Below, piece by piece: positions 47,901 through 62,134 of a stretch of DNA of 64,000 nt. Below the pieces are notes generated by a model that worked only from the letters and a program-made list of their open reading frames with translations, was not told the origin of the DNA and searched no databases. The stretch spans positions 22,320,001 to 22,384,000 of the forward strand of contig NC_083566.1 of the NCBI RefSeq assembly GCF_019925205.1. Reading direction: 5' to 3'. The position numbers were made by a program, and so were the translations under genes. How positions within the stretch are numbered: the stretch's first letter is position 1; each line of letters opens with the position of its first letter. Source of the stretch: Metopolophium dirhodum (Eukaryota; Arthropoda; Insecta; Hemiptera; Aphididae).

Positions 47901-50900
47901 GCCGTGGCGATGTCTTCTTTGGCCTTGACTCCAACAACAGGTTCCAAGATTTCACAAATGGTTTTGTAATCCGTTCTCAAATACTACAACAATAAGGTAC
48001 AACAATGGTATATTAGTTTTGTGATTATAGTTTGATTGGACACTCTGGGCCCGGTGCTTTGGTAATTAAAATTCTTTCAAATCTTTATCACCTGTAAGAA
48101 TTCTTGATAGATTTGTACGGGCAGTATGTCAACACTCTGAAAACGGCATTTCACTCTCAAGGAAGGAGGGTCTTTGAGGGTTTTCTCCGTGGTCACCGGA
48201 TACCACTTCTCGGTGAGAAATCTTGATGTGACATCATGTACTGGAATGCTTACGGTGCCTGTAAATACGATGAATAAAAAACTCTTAACTAGTATATTTT
48301 TAAAAATATAAATAAACTAATATAGGTACTACACCCGTACCGACTAAGAAGCTTTTATCCTTTTTCTTCTTTCGCTCGCCTTCCCGATACAAATGCACAT
48401 TTATAACGTTCACCTGTGGTAGACTGGTGAAGTCAAAGTGTTCGCCCCAAAAACAGAGCTCGGATTTCTGTTTTGATGATGTTCGTGCAAACAGTGTTTT
48501 GTCCAAACATAGCTCGCAAAAATACCTGCATGGGTTAACAGTGTTAATAATAATATAACTATAAATAATGTTGTGATGTTCAATTAAAAGGAATTGTGAC
48601 ATTTTAATTTTTATAAATTGAATTGTATACTGTATATAATATTAGGTATCTTTAAAATTTCACAAAAAGTAATAAGTTACCTAAATGATAAATCTAGCAA
48701 AATTAAATTTTGTGCGCTACTGTAAAATTTAGAAAACCTATTATTACTGGTTAATGATAAAATACATAAGTAGGTATCTGGTATACGGTATACCTAAGAA
48801 ATCATTTCGACATAAAATATTAAAAATAATTTAGTTTTGTACAACAGTAGCAGCTGTAGTTACTGTAGAAGATTCCTTTTTCTTTTTTAATCAAAATCGA
48901 TAAAATCAAAACAGACACAATCATAGTGTGCAGTAAGTTGTAGATTAAAATATAGACGATCTCGTACCTTTTTTTGTTAGCCAGCCCTTTGGCTTCTAGA
49001 ATCCATATTTTCAATGCATTTTCTGTGCGGCGTATGTGCTCCTGGTCGGGTTGTACGGATTTCCTCAAACTGTGCAGAAAACCGATGTGAATTTGTTATT
49101 GCTACGACAATATTATACAGAGTATTTGAAAATGTACAAACAACAAACCTGTACACCCATTTGTCGCGTTCTTCGGCTGTGCGGCATGAGAAGTACCTTG
49201 TGTTACCCGCTGGCAACGTCACCTGGAAACAGTTCTCCCGGCCCAGAACAGACGGGTGTAGCGGTTTGATCTCCACACCGCCGCTGCTCAGGTCCAATGA
49301 TTGCATGATGCTCTGTGACTGGCCAGACAGAAGCGACTCGTGCGAACGGGACGTCCTCAGCCGAGGTCCGCTGCCCGGGCTAGCGTTTCTGCGATGAAAA
49401 AAACCGTAATTTGTCGTTATTATTTTTTTTTAATTCCGAACTTGTAGTGTACCTTCAATCAGTCTATACATATTATATTATAAAGAAGGATATTATGGTG
49501 TCTTACTACGTGCTCCCTCCCTCACCATAAATACATTTTTATCTAATTGATATTTCACAAAACGAATACCAGTGAGCAGGAACTCATAGCGATAGTTTAT
49601 TATTATGAGGCTAGGAAAATATTTTTTTTTTTTTATACTCATAATAAAAAAATTGATACAACTGATTTTTAAATGTATAACTTATTTCCGAGTATTTTCT
49701 AGTATTTAAAAAGGAATGCTAGTTTTAAAGTTTGAACATGAGTCAGGTTAAGTATATAATGACGTAATATTATACACGGAAGGATGCACCTGTTAGTGGG
49801 GCACGGCGCCACTGGAGGGTGGTATTTACAATCTACAATAAAATATATAATATGATAATTTATAATGATATTATTGTTTTTCCTTACCCATCAGATTCCA
49901 GCGCTTTTTTTCGCTCCAACTTCGTGACGCTTTTGGTCCGTTTTAGCGGATTTGACCTGAACGATCGTTTTGAAAAGAAATTCTGTTGACAAAAAACTAC
50001 ATTGTAAGTAAATGACGATATATTATTATTATTATCGATGTAAATCACAAATCAGTTGCGTATTCAGTAATTTACGGCAGAAGGAGGGGTATATATAAAC
50101 ATTTTGTTTTATATAAACGTGTTAACATTTTTACTGAAAAAAAAACGTCAAAAAGAAGTTTTAACACCCAACCTCCGCCATTTTAAATGCATAGACAACA
50201 ACAAAATCATCTCGATCGATATAAGTAGGTATAAATAGCCTAACCAACTAACCTATACAAAAATTACAAGCAAATAATAATAATTACATCACAACACTGT
50301 GCAACGGCGTTATCGGTTTACGACATCGTCTCGGCCCATGTTCGGATGATAACAGTTATTTGTGCTCGGAGTGAAAGTTTTAAACGAGGTTTTTTTCCCA
50401 AACATGAAACTGTTCTTTAAAAATTGCATGTATACATAATATAATATTATATTGTATTACGCGCACGAAATATAAAAAATCGCATCACCATAATATTCTT
50501 TAAAGTGATACCCAAAACAACAGCAGCCAGTGGGCGCAGTGCTCGATTTTGAAAACGCTTTTCATCCACGACCAACCCATCACGTCATGACCGTCGGACA
50601 ATACATACAAAACAATACAACATAATATTTCGTCGTATATCTGAAAGCGCTCTTGTCCCGGAAAGTACATTCACAAAATATAGCACAAAGGTACACCGGC
50701 ATAAACTATAAAATAAATAGGAATGTTTTTATTGAAGGGACAACTCTTGAGCCATTTTTTTTATGCAATGATGCACCCAGTACGTAACGCTTAATATTGT
50801 AACCATATATTTTATTGTCACCACGGCCTACCTATTATATCGGGGTAATTATAATATTCAAACATGCACATCTTGACGAATATATAAAATAAGACATAAG

Positions 50901-53050
50901 TATACAGTTGCAGAGGCAGACCCTAGGAATGTAAAATAAAATCTATAGTCAGCTAGACACAACAAAAGAATATAATAGTCATATATTATATATAAATTAA
51001 ACACCTATATTAGTAATTTTAAAAACCTACTATAAACATATAAAACAAAATGTTGTTATTTTTATAAATCAACTATTAAACGAGAAGGTATCAACGCTGG
51101 GCCACATGAGCAATACATATATAACTTGATAAACTTGGAATTGGACGGTGAAAATAAAATCAATCATTTTCCTGTTACACTGCTGTAGTATAACCTGTAT
51201 AACATTTTTCACGGTTATTGCACCGTAATAATCATTAATTTTTTGCCTAATTTATAATTGGCGTGATATAGGGAAACGGGTTGAAATGTTTTCTATCATC
51301 ACTGATGATTCATCAGCATAAATGTACGATATTTTTTTACATTCTGTTAATAATACAAAAAAAAATTAACATAAACACATTTTCGAGTTTACAACTCAAA
51401 TTTTTTTAAATATTAACTGTTTCCTATTTTAAATGACTACGAAATAGAAATAGAATGGTTATTTTTTATATCCTTAAAATCAAATATAATTTTGGATTGT
51501 TAAACAATCTCAGCCAAGATTTTAAGTTTTTACCATTATAAGACTGTAACATGTCACTATCTATTAACAACGAATTGTCCCGTCATTGGTAGGTATATTA
51601 TATATAATTAATAGAAATAACTGCCTTGGAGGTGCTAATATTATAACGACACGTACAATCACAATGAAATTACAAAATTACCGAAGGCAAATCCTCGGTG
51701 ATATAACGTTAACACAATTGTACGTACCTACTTACTACGCGTCTACGTGAGTAATAAATAATATATATTATAAAACCCAATTATATAAAGATCGGAGTAA
51801 CATGAATACACGTGTACGTACCTGGCACCCACTTGTTAAACACATTTCTAAAATGTCCTAATCATTCCTAATAAATCTAAAATCACTGTTATTATAGGTA
51901 TTACTTTTTATTACATGAGCTGGAATGATTTTTCAAAATAATTATAGATTTCGCGAAAGGAGTTTAAAATAAAATCATTAAAACAAAATTGTACGAATAG
52001 TTTGAAATGATTATTGATATTTATGATTAAATATTCGTTGTATTATAAGAAGTTAATATTTTATTATTGTCACATAATATTATGATTTAATATAATATGA
52101 TTTCAAGTATAATAATGTATACTATAACCTACTCTGTAGGTATAAGATTTATTCATAATCACACGAAATTTCTAACGCCGGTTTTTTTTATTTGTTTTTG
52201 AACGATCTATAGACAATTTGCATATTCCTGTTCGATATTAGGTATCGTAAAGCACACCTTTCTTCTTTATTATTTTTTTTTTTTTGGACTACCACGTGCA
52301 CGTCCGACAAAGTGGATCTTTCTAATTTCCTCATAAAAATAATTAGTACCTGGCCAACTACCATAAAATATGTATTAATGTGTACACAAGTACACCGATT
52401 CTATATTATAGTATACGTATATTATAGCGGATGCGCGCACGTTTTACGCTAGTTTGTTTGATGAGTCAATTTAGTTTTACGAGCGGAAACCCAAAGTCAT
52501 CGCGTTGACATTAATTGTCCGTGTCTACCGCGCCATCGAGTATAATAATTTTCATACAAGAGAGACAATCTCTTTGAAGAATTTCTTCACTCTTTTTAAA
52601 GATCAAAACGTTGGACATACCTTACACAGAATATTATGTCCGCACGAGTCGTTATTAGCGTAGTACATAAGGTACCTGACGAAAGACATTTGTCGGTCGT
52701 TCCAAATTCACTACAAAAACAAACGTCCGACAAATTATCCTGCCAAATTATATCCATATTATAGGTACGAATATTACGATTTATACTCGACGATAATATA
52801 TTATATAGGTAGAATTGACTAAAAAGTGTACGTTTCGCACGAAATATAAATAATATAATATACCTATTATTATGCTGTAGAACAATAATAATTGCTAATA
52901 CATAGTAATTATTATTACGGGTTTCTATAATAATAATTTAATAATAACTCACCACAATTCTCGAGGGCGTGAGTTCCAGCGACCTGGTGTTTCCGAGCAC
53001 TGGAGTCGTGGGAGCGCTTCCTCGGCGGCAGGCTTTTTCGTACGAAGTGT
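44952..53050 (-). CDS. raskol: Ras GTPase-activating protein, SynGAP/DAB2IP/raskol group (C-terminal 1076 residues)
   Basis: Exons on the minus strand: 53050-52953, 49982-49888, 49388-49149, 49069-48968, 48525-48341, 48258-48092, 47983-47562, 47497-47349, 47074-46908, 46825-46530, 46452-45701, 45633-45476, 45414-45269, 45207-44952. All have GT-AG borders and matching phases; the stop is TAA. Order: a basic Ser-rich segment (FRSNPLKRTKSVTKLERKK), a PH domain (FQVTLPAGNTRYFSC to ERDKWVYSLRKSV), a C2 domain (IWILEAKGLANKKRYFCELC to SIPVHDVTSRFLTEKWYPV), and a RasGAP domain. The RasGAP part has the arginine finger in LTFRGNSLATKAMEAYLKL and the FLRFLCPAILSPSLF block. A long Ser/Pro/His-rich linker with an 11-His run (45921-45953) follows, then a C-terminal coiled coil (KEIERLQTNVQILKLKLEQA). 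Expected to speed GTP hydrolysis on Ras/Rap at the membrane. The first exon shown begins mid-codon, so the N-terminus lies further upstream (candidate 60410-60469). It converges on the Piwi gene. Confidence 0.93.
45921..45953 (-). repeat. Polyhistidine-coding CAY repeat in the RasGAP linker
   Basis: Eleven consecutive His codons (mixed CAT/CAC) follow YQ and precede QRKQRPRS in the large linker exon. Mixed codon use suggests selection for the run or an old expansion rather than a fresh microsatellite. Confidence 0.9.
49389..52952 (-). other. Long RasGAP introns without further genes
   Basis: Apart from the exon at 49888-49982, this span is AT-rich intronic DNA. No additional exon in phase with the flanking exons was recognised and no clear transposon ends were seen. 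Confidence 0.5.
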
Positions 53051-56000
53051 CTGCAAAAACGATAAAAACAAATGGTCAATATTAATAATTTTGTTTTTGC
53101 TTTTACATTTTACACAAAAAATACACATAACAATGATAATCAAACGAACGAGAATGTCCGGCGGCGTGTGGCTTTGTATATTATGCAAAGACTTCGACGA
53201 TATTCGTTCGGGGTTTTTATTTACTATTCAATTTTTAGTTACTGATACTCTGAGCGCGCTGTCGGTATTATAACTAATAATATTACGAGGACGGTTATAC
53301 TATAACTGCAACGAGACGTTTTTGAACGAGCGACACGACACGACACGACACAACCGGCGGACGAGCGAAAGCCAAATGATGTATAGAAAGCGCGGATAGA
53401 TGCGTGCTGAAAAAAAAACTCTCCACGACAGATTGATCATGCAGAACGTCGTCGTCGTCGTCGTCGTCGTCAATTTCTCCTCCATACGGTCAACAAATAA
53501 TATCCTATAAGGTATAAACACTCTCACGCGTGAGCACTTATATAAATATTCATATTTCATGAAGGTAATATAAACGGTGTTATTATATTATGATCTATGA
53601 CCAATACGAATAATTGAGAGAGGACGTCTATTTACGGTTTCGTTTCGAGGGGTTTTAAACGGGCGAATTTTTAATAATAACGAATATTCACCGGTAATAT
53701 TCAAAACGATATAATTATTTTGCGCGAACCAATACCGTTCTCGGCGATCAATATTGTAATAATAGGATTAGGTATTTATATTTTTTTTATAAAAGGGAAA
53801 ACTAATGTGGCGTTTTAATTTTTTTTTATTATTCCATGTACGTGATTTCGAGAACTAAAAACCCTATGTTGTGATGAAAAAGTACCTATAATAATAGTTT
53901 TTGTCCACGATAAAGGTTTTAGTCTTCACATTTTAAATATAACATAATTATATACCTAGTGGCGATAGTATGCACACATTTTTTCAGTTTCGTAAGCACA
54001 ACGATTGCGTACTCCGGTCCTCTTATTGTGTGTGCGCACAATATTCCTCTTTTAGGGCACGACTGTAACCTATGGAGCGACATAGCGTCTGTTGTCGTTT
54101 CAGAGTTTCAGACTTCAGTTGTCACGTACAAGTTTGCGGCACGCAACGGGTAATTCGTCCGTATTTCATTCCTTTAGGGGTGGGAGGGGGGGGGGGGGTG
54201 TAAGGAATGAAATACGGACGAATTTTGATGATAATATATTATAACAAAAGCGTCAACGAACTCTTGCGGTTCTTTTATTTTTTCCTACTCGGTACAATTA
54301 TACACAGTAACTGTGTATATTGTGTATCATTGTATACTGATAATACGCAAGACGACGACGATGTTTTTGTATTACGATATCCAGTGACGGAGAGAGAGAG
54401 AGAGAGAGAGAGAAACACAATATAATGATAGTAATAAGATACTAAGCAATTTTAATACATTCTCAGTTCTCACGTTAGAAAACATAACTTTGCATCATTA
54501 TCGTCAATACCGAATGATCCATCATCTATAGGTTATTAAATTGTACAATATAAGTTTTATCAAGCGTTAGTCGCCCCCTCCCCCCCACAACTCCACCCCT
54601 CACAAATACTTAGTGAGAAATGTCCACTATTTTGCTATCTATATTTTCGTGAAATTTTTATATTGTATTCGGTTGAGCAATATATTATATTAAAAATGAT
54701 AACCATACTCCCGAGCACATAATCCGACGCCGATATTAAACAAGGACTTTATACCGCGGTGCGTACCGTTTCGGGAAAAATGCTTGCAGCTGGCGACCCT
54801 CGTGAACTCGTCTATCTGTGTATGACGATAATATTAATAAATATATGACACATAACAAACAATAGTGTCCTGTTAGAGTATTTTATTATTGGCGATTGTA
54901 ATGAAAATACAACAGCGCACTTACTCCTAAGAAGAAACCAAACAAATACACGCATTTAAGTTATAATATATTATGTATAGCACGTTAATAGTTAGACATC
55001 CAATTAGTACACCTACCTAAATATTAAACTCAATTTACATGGATTAATTTTGTCACCTTTTTTTCGAGGTAACTAAATATATACATATGGCCACCAGAAA
55101 TTCGAAACGAAAAACGTTTATTTTTTTTTTGTGTTATATAGGCATATAGCTTATATAGGCATATGCTTATATTATAATTAACATGGGTATATTATGTGTA
55201 CACGGTAAATTAGTTCGAACACTTGACACACACGATGATAATAATAATATTATGTTATATTTTATATACACAGAATATGCATTTAACCATCAGACCAATA
55301 AAATTAAACATTTATAAGTTTATAAAAATGTATTATTTTTAACGTTTGTTTAATAAGAATTATTATATAAATCATAATTAAACAGTTTTTTTAAGACAAT
55401 ACACAACATGAAATCGTATTAAAATTACAAACAACATAATATACTATACACAACAACGTAAAATGTGAAAACTAAGTTTCGAGACTAAACACACTATATT
55501 TTTCCACAACGATCTGTTTTTGAAAATCGGTTCATAGAAATGTATTATATTGTGCATGCGAGTCGAAAACAACATCGAGGGGCGGAACCATATCGCGCGG
55601 TATAAAAGATTGGTGACAACAGACGTAACAGCTAATGGGAGAGGGGAGCGGAAAGTAGACCTTGACTCTTGTTTATTATTAATTAAAAAACCGACTAACC
55701 TTTCGACGTCCGAACCACCGCTTCGATTTGATTTTTTTAAACGATCGACGCTCACAATTGGTTCGGTATAATATATTATATCGTACACGGTTAATATATA
55801 AGTATATTGTTTGTGAAATTATGCGACTTGTATTGACGAAATGGTATTTAACGGCAAGTCGAAGACTTCTGTTAAGATTCAAAAAAATGAATAATACGTC
55901 TGGTCATAATACGCGCGAGATTCGTTGGCGTACGTACCAGTTTTATTATTTGTTTTATGTTTATATTTTCTCGATATTAAAAAGCACGTTGTTCCTTAGC

Positions 56001-57775
56001 GAGCAGTATACAATGCCGGAGTATAAAGTTTATACATAGATTACACAGATTGTTATGTTAAATATTATTTATTAAATAGTCCTTATCACTTATCAGTACA
56101 AACATTCAACATTTTATAAATCACGGCTAAATATATAGGTATGATCGCAACTTTGTGATACGCAGGTGTCATGGCCGTCACTGGCAGTGGATTTTATCAC
56201 TTCGATTTTTTTGTCAACAAAACCATACAAATTATCAATTTCTTGGCTAAATAAATACAAAAATCACTGCCAGCTGAGATTCCTTTCCATGCTAAAACAT
56301 GCAATAATTGTACGTGCGCAGCCCATATAACGAAAATGCGTCTCAATGCGATCATACCTATATATTTAGCCATGATATAAATATTGTTTTTAGTGCACAT
56401 GCAATCCATCAGAGGATTCAAACAAAATTGATCGTTCTTAATTATTATTCAATTTATTTTACCAAACACTCAATCTCTTATTGCTTGATAGCCGAATACG
56501 TTCAGTTCGTCGGACTTTATTTGCACGTTGAGTTCACGAAAAATAAAATAATGTGGCTCTCTCATTCGAAACGCAATGCTATAGTTTGGTTTTCGAAACG
56601 ACCGTTATTTTTATCAACGAGATTTCAGACAACGAATAATAATAATAAATACTATCGTGTTTGAACGTAATAATTTATAATACTATTTTAGTATACTAAA
56701 AATTAAAATACAATAAAAATGTATGCGGTTTAATGGGTGCTGTACAGTACACAGCACAGTACACCGAGTCTACACTATACGTCGCTTTGTTATTGTAATC
56801 GCTCATAATTTTCTCTCGGCGGCTAATCGCCTAATCCACTCTGCTACTATTATAAAAACGATATTATTTTGTTTCATTATTTCCGTTTTTTTTTTTTAGT
56901 GTGTATTTCGTTTATTGCACAATGTATAGACTTATGTTCAACCTTAAAATGTCCATTACGCACATTTAACACGAGTGCACGCTGAAAATATAACCATTCG
57001 CATTTCATGCATTGTTAACGTATTTCGAATAGACAAAAATACACTCGAATAAAACAGGTTTGGGAGATAAACGTTTCATTTGAACCCGTTTAGAGCTTAA
57101 ATATTAAAAAGGATAATAATAATTCTAAATTTATCAATTCGAATATTGATTGATACCATTGAGTAGGTATACAATGTTATTTCAATGTGCTACCCTGCGT
57201 ACCACGCGGTTGAATAGGTACGGAGTTTGATTTCCAAGACTAGAACACTCAAGAAGTATTAACTGTTCTGAAAAAGTTTTTGGAAAAATAGAAATCACAT
57301 TATTATCAGACCACCAACGGTAGAGTATTAATAAACAATCCGAGAAATCACATTCAATAATATCCATGATTTAATTTTGACGATTCGGCCGATGGATACG
57401 AGAAATAATAATTCTTAATTCACGTGTTATTGTTATTGTTTTGGTGGGTGGACGCAACTTAACAGTCCTCCGCTGCAAAATTCGTGTTTGTGCCCATATT
57501 TTTTATCATTTATGTTTAAATTAATTATTGTTATTATTTTTAGTATTTCGTCACCCCTGTCCGAACAACTATCGGACGCGACGAGGCCGAACTGTGAGCT
57601 GCGGTACACACGATATCATGTACTTTATACAACAATAATATAAAATATTGCTATAATATTATACATTTTCAACGACAAGCCTAAAATCCCATTCTCCTAT
57701 TGGAACGGGAAACGTGAGTTTCCTGGATTTATACCGGATGGATCGGTGAGTGGTGTGCGTGGTAGGGGGAGAGAA
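53051..57775. other. Probable 5' intron of the RasGAP gene, with simple repeats
   Basis: No supported coding exon was found. Simple repeats include (ACACG)n near 53330-53352, eight GTC triplets near 53447-53471, G13 at 54186-54198 and (GA)n near 54388-54412. The moderately GC-rich block at 53130-53480, directly upstream of the first clear RasGAP exon, could be an alternative promoter. Confidence 0.4.
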
Positions 57776-58320
57776 GTGACCGGAGATCCTCTGCATTGCG
57801 TTACGCTTTACGCAACAGCCAACGTTCCCCGATTGTTCGCTGGATGCGTGTTCACGGGATACGTCGTGTCAAAAGAGTGCTAAAAGCAGCGGCAGTCGAT
57901 TGGAATAAACGGTTTAAAATGTTTTTGGTTGAAAATAAAGAACCGAACGCGTTCGGTTAGCTACTATATTGTACATTATCATACGCGCCGTACAGAAAGG
58001 GTCGCTGCAGGGGAAAGAGGCACGTCGGCGTTTGACGTAGGTACACATAATAATATAATAATCGTATATACACCAGTACACACATAAAAACGACCCGCTG
58101 TATAACCGGTTCTGAACCATAATAACATGATTCCGTAAGATACAAAAACCAGTATAGGTATGTGCGCACGCACACACAAACACACACGGTCGTCGGCCGT
58201 TTCACACAGACCGGGTGGACAAAAATATAATAAGAAGAAGAAAGAAAGGAAAATAGAGATATTATACCTCCTCGACCGGTTACTGGTTACCGGACACGTA
58301 TGTGGTTGCTACCAGATTGC

Positions 58321-58650
58321 TCTACCGTCAATGCCGCAATGGCCAATCGATGCGACGAACATGGCTTGCCTTTTGCACTCAGTGTTGGAACGGCAGTTAG
58401 CTACAGAGGAAATTCGTCTTGCGGGCGAGAGACATTACAGGAGAGTGAAAAACTTGAATGAAAATCATCGAACGCCAGAGGAGGTGGGGAGACGAGAGAC
58501 AACATGGTTTTGAAACGAGTTTATTGCGCGAAGACAAACTATTGTCAGTTTCTGTGCAATCGAGGGAAATCGAAACCAAAAGTTTCCAAATCATTATCGA
58601 AAAACGTATGAATAAAAACCAGTTAGCTGCACTAGACCCAGAGTAATGAC
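58321..58650 (+). pseudogene. Unrecognised coding-like segment with an apparent frameshift
   Basis: One plus-strand frame (from about ATG 58331) reads MACLLHSVLERQLATEEIRL, then AGERHYRRVKNLNENHRT, and stops at 58511. A second frame, overlapping by some 50 bases, carries on with FETSLLREDKLLSVSVQSRE and KSFQIIIEKRMNKNQLAALD to a stop near 58645. Both halves have charged, helical protein-like composition unlike the surrounding DNA and no intron between them. This fits a decayed intronless copy. I recognise no family, and it may equally be a chance open stretch. Confidence 0.3.
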
Positions 58651-58654
58651 TAGA

Positions 58655-60409
58655 CTGCAAGACGTTTACGGCGCCGATTACCTACACCGATTATAACCGT
58701 CAATACGGTTAATAACTTAATATTGAATGCGACGATTGCAATAAATTGTACAATACATTTTCTATTATTGTTATTTTCCTATTATTGGCAATGTCATCTC
58801 CATGACTTGTACGGTAATAGTTTGTAAGGTATACGAAAATAATTTTTACGACGTTATTATGTGCGCGCGATGGTAAAAAGGATAAAAATAAAATAAAAAC
58901 CACTAAACGCAAGGGCATCAGATTTTTTATACGCAAACTAGGCGAAAAATCACATAACCTCCTCGAGACTTGGGAGAATTTGTTTGTGTTAATGGTTAAT
59001 CATTACGAATTCTCAGAAACAAAATTATCTGTAATGTGCACAAATCTGACGATCGTCCTATGCATGACCTCACGTTTCCGATACAAGCATAATTTTCATA
59101 AATTTACTTAAGTACATTCATACAACACTAATTCTAAAATTGACATAATATTATGGTAATCACGACACGCATTTTGTGTACGTATTTACGCACACCATAA
59201 TACCATATTATTATAATATTATTACTGTTATAATAATTTTAGAGATTTTTTTCTCAATACGCCTAATAAATACGTGAGCATTGGACATACACAAACGCGC
59301 ACACTCTTAGATATTATTATGTTTACCCTTTATATCGCGTTCAGCATTACAAACAAATTATAAACAATACGGGGTGGTCCCACCGCAAAAGCAGTCGCCC
59401 GTACATCCGACTGTACTGCAACATCGAAAAAATAACTCGCACTCCCCTCTCACCGATTTGTCATCGTTCGGCAGGTCCGTCCTAACGTAAATAGTCTTCC
59501 CAGACACACATTTTTCGTACGTATATATAATAATAATAGTTATTATTATTATTATTATATGCATGCACAGTGTGTTTTAACACACCCGAACCGATTTCAA
59601 TCGACATGAAAATAGAATATTCAATAAAGCGACTCTAAATTACATACAAGAGGCCTATTAAAAATTATTGCTGGTAGTCAAGCAGACATTACTAAAATCA
59701 AGTGCTGCTTGTGTGCTCGACACGCAAAAACTATATTATAATATTTTAGGCGACTAATGAGAAATATTTTACATCACGAAAAATGTGTAATAATTTATTA
59801 TACTAAATAATTTTGTTGAATATAACGATTCACCAGGCAAAATAGACACGGCTTAAAAATATGAAGTACGGGAGAAAATTGAGTAAAAAGTTATAAAGAC
59901 AAAAAACGAAAACAATTACGTCGTAAAAAATGATAAGATATGCAAAAAAGGAGGAAAAAGTATAATATTATATAATTATCAACCGACCATACAAATTCAT
60001 CAACAAATAATTATCCTCCTCCAAGATCCCCCCTCCTCCTCAAAAAATAAAAACAGCCATAGCTTAACTACTTTTATGCAAATGCATAACGCAGTGAATT
60101 CAGTCCCTGCCGCCACTCACAATGCACACACATATATTTACATCTAATTTACATCATAAATATTGTTTACGGCCTTTAAGAAAAAACTGAAAACAAAAAA
60201 TAATTAATTTACACCGATCACTATAGACTATAGAAGATTTTAAACGGAATACACCACGACAATACGATCAAATACAATACCTTGGGGTTTGCATTATATT
60301 ATACGAAAATCAAATATAAATATATTTATTTTTAAGTTTTAGTATTGTACACACACAACTGCTAGTACAAAAATAATAATATAAATTATTATTATTATAC
60401 ACTACTGAC
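58655..60409. other. Intronic or intergenic DNA without recognised genes
   Basis: This is AT-rich sequence with CpG scattered through it. A Cys-rich minus-strand frame at 59564-59358 was judged fortuitous. No transposon ends were recognised. Confidence 0.4.
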
Positions 60410-60469
60410 CTCGTCACCCTCGAAATTCACATAGCTCTCCTCCCAACACTGCCGCCGCTGGTTAAACAC
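60410..60469 (-). CDS. Candidate upstream 60-nt exon of the RasGAP gene
   Basis: On the minus strand an acceptor (CCTATAG) precedes a 60-base exon encoding VFNQRRQCWEESYVNFEGDE, followed by GTCAGT as donor. Only this frame is open. With that donor the exon ends in phase 0, whereas the next known exon (53050) starts needing one base. The internal donor G/GTGACG, giving NFE then DTSYEK, would fit directly; otherwise another exon lies between. Composition is clearly protein-like. Confidence 0.4.
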
Positions 60470-61559
60470 CTATAGGTAAGTCACGACAATCACATGACGC
60501 CAGACTGTTACACTGAGCACAAGTCTGTAGCGTGATTTTCATTAAATTTTTTTCTAACACAACAGATGTAATAATATTGTGTATTATACTGTATTATAGT
60601 TGTCGCAACATCGCAGCCGGTTGCACGACGTGGAGAGAAACCGACGCCGAAGGGTCGTGCCGAGCTCACGATAATATTCAATATAATAAAATGTATACTA
60701 TTATTATAGTATAAATAGTGCATATTATAGGAGATTATTATTACGTACATGTCGGGCACCGACGTCAGTCCGACAACCCGCGACACCTAAAACGAGCAAT
60801 AGCCAGAAAGTAAAATTTAAACGATAAAAATACGCGCGTTATTACGTAAGAATCCCAAATACTGAACTATATTGATGACGTGAGTATTAAAAAATATAAC
60901 ATTTATTATTACAGAATATGTTTAAGTATAAAACCAAATCGGCGGCAGCTGCAGACGCTTGTAATTCTAATACCTATAATGTGAAATCTCCCACTTTTTC
61001 AGTCTCGGCACGAACAGGTGCACGAGATGTGCAAAACACGATTTGGACCCACAACAATACTATTGTAACAACATATGTGACAATAATAATATTATGCACT
61101 CGACCATCGTCGACCTTAATGCAATGACATGAGGGGCCCGAAATGCATTTCGTCCGGGTGTGGTATACTACATCAGTGGCGGCATGACAAGGTATATTTT
61201 AAGGCAATAATCGTTATTGTTTTGTGGCCAAAATACGAAATAGTTGGATGATTGCTAGACGAGTAATTACGGTTTAGTCATTTTACTGTCTTTTTATCAT
61301 GATAATATATAATAATATGTACCTATATAATTGTATTATTATGAACAATTATATTTAATATTTTTTTAAATTATAAATAAACCTGGGTGTCCTTCCGTGT
61401 GGACGTGCGCGGTGTATTTAGATTTTAGAATATTATACATTTTTTGCTTTGAATAGTTTCAAAATGTTCACGTCAACTCTATATTATTATTATTATTACC
61501 GTAACGTAGATTCACAACTGTCAACTCGTTGAAAAAATTTAAACAAAATAGTCAATAGC

Positions 61560-62130
61560 CACAGCGGCGTTTGAGCGTCGGCGGACATAGTTTGAGCTCT
61601 TCACGACACCCAACACGGGGGGACGCCGCACACACGGTGCAACAAAATAATATTAACGGAATCAAAAGCGATACCAGGCGCAATATGGCCGGCACACGTC
61701 GACAATCGAGAAATCTCATTCAAACGTTATCACTCAATGGTATAATATATCTATATACCGCCACCGCTCTCGCGTGAGTCCAGGTGGTCGTTACCTGGTA
61801 TAACATAATATTTTGTCGCGTATGTGTGTGCCGGCGAAGAAGTCGGATAGACCGCATACACAGTACACTCGCTCGAACATAGTGGGCGTGGTCTTTGCCG
61901 ACGGTTTAAGACGACGCGCAGCTGCAGCGCTGGCTCAGCACGAGCACGCGAGGAGTGTTTCTTTGTTACGCGCGAGCAACGGCCGCGGGGAGGGACCGAA
62001 GGGGAAGAAAAAAAATCACATTTCGACTTGGATTTCAAGGATACGCCACGCCACAGCGTAAAGGAAGACGAGAAAAAAAATGTAAGATACGACGACGGCC
62101 GACGCCTATTTATTATAATCGTGTCGTGTG
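61560..62130 (-). promoter_or_regulatory. CpG-rich promoter-like block upstream of the RasGAP gene
   Basis: This is the most GC- and CpG-dense stretch in the window (for example GCGTCGGCGGACATAG and GCAACGGCCGCGGGGAGGG). It contains long but unconvincing frames on both strands, as expected of CpG-rich non-coding DNA. Position suggests the transcription start region of the minus-strand RasGAP gene or of a divergent plus-strand gene beyond the window. No core promoter motif was fixed. Confidence 0.35.
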
Positions 62131-62134
62131 TGGC

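Noticed and set aside
44952..49400. Plus-strand frames overlapping the RasGAP exons (for example 47544-47969 and 49014-49397)
   Set aside because: They are antisense shadows of well-supported minus-strand exons and have no independent support.
57914..58205. Three overlapping minus-strand frames rich in Cys/Val/Tyr
   Set aside because: They derive from a CA/GT-rich stretch (ACACACAAACACACAC) and have no family or splice support.
59358..59564. Minus-strand frame with a Cys-rich end (CCSTVGCTGDCFCGG), resembling a small secreted peptide
   Set aside because: The start is a low-complexity Ile run from an ATT repeat. There is no signal peptide, splice context or family match, and the Cys cluster can arise by chance in CpG-rich DNA.
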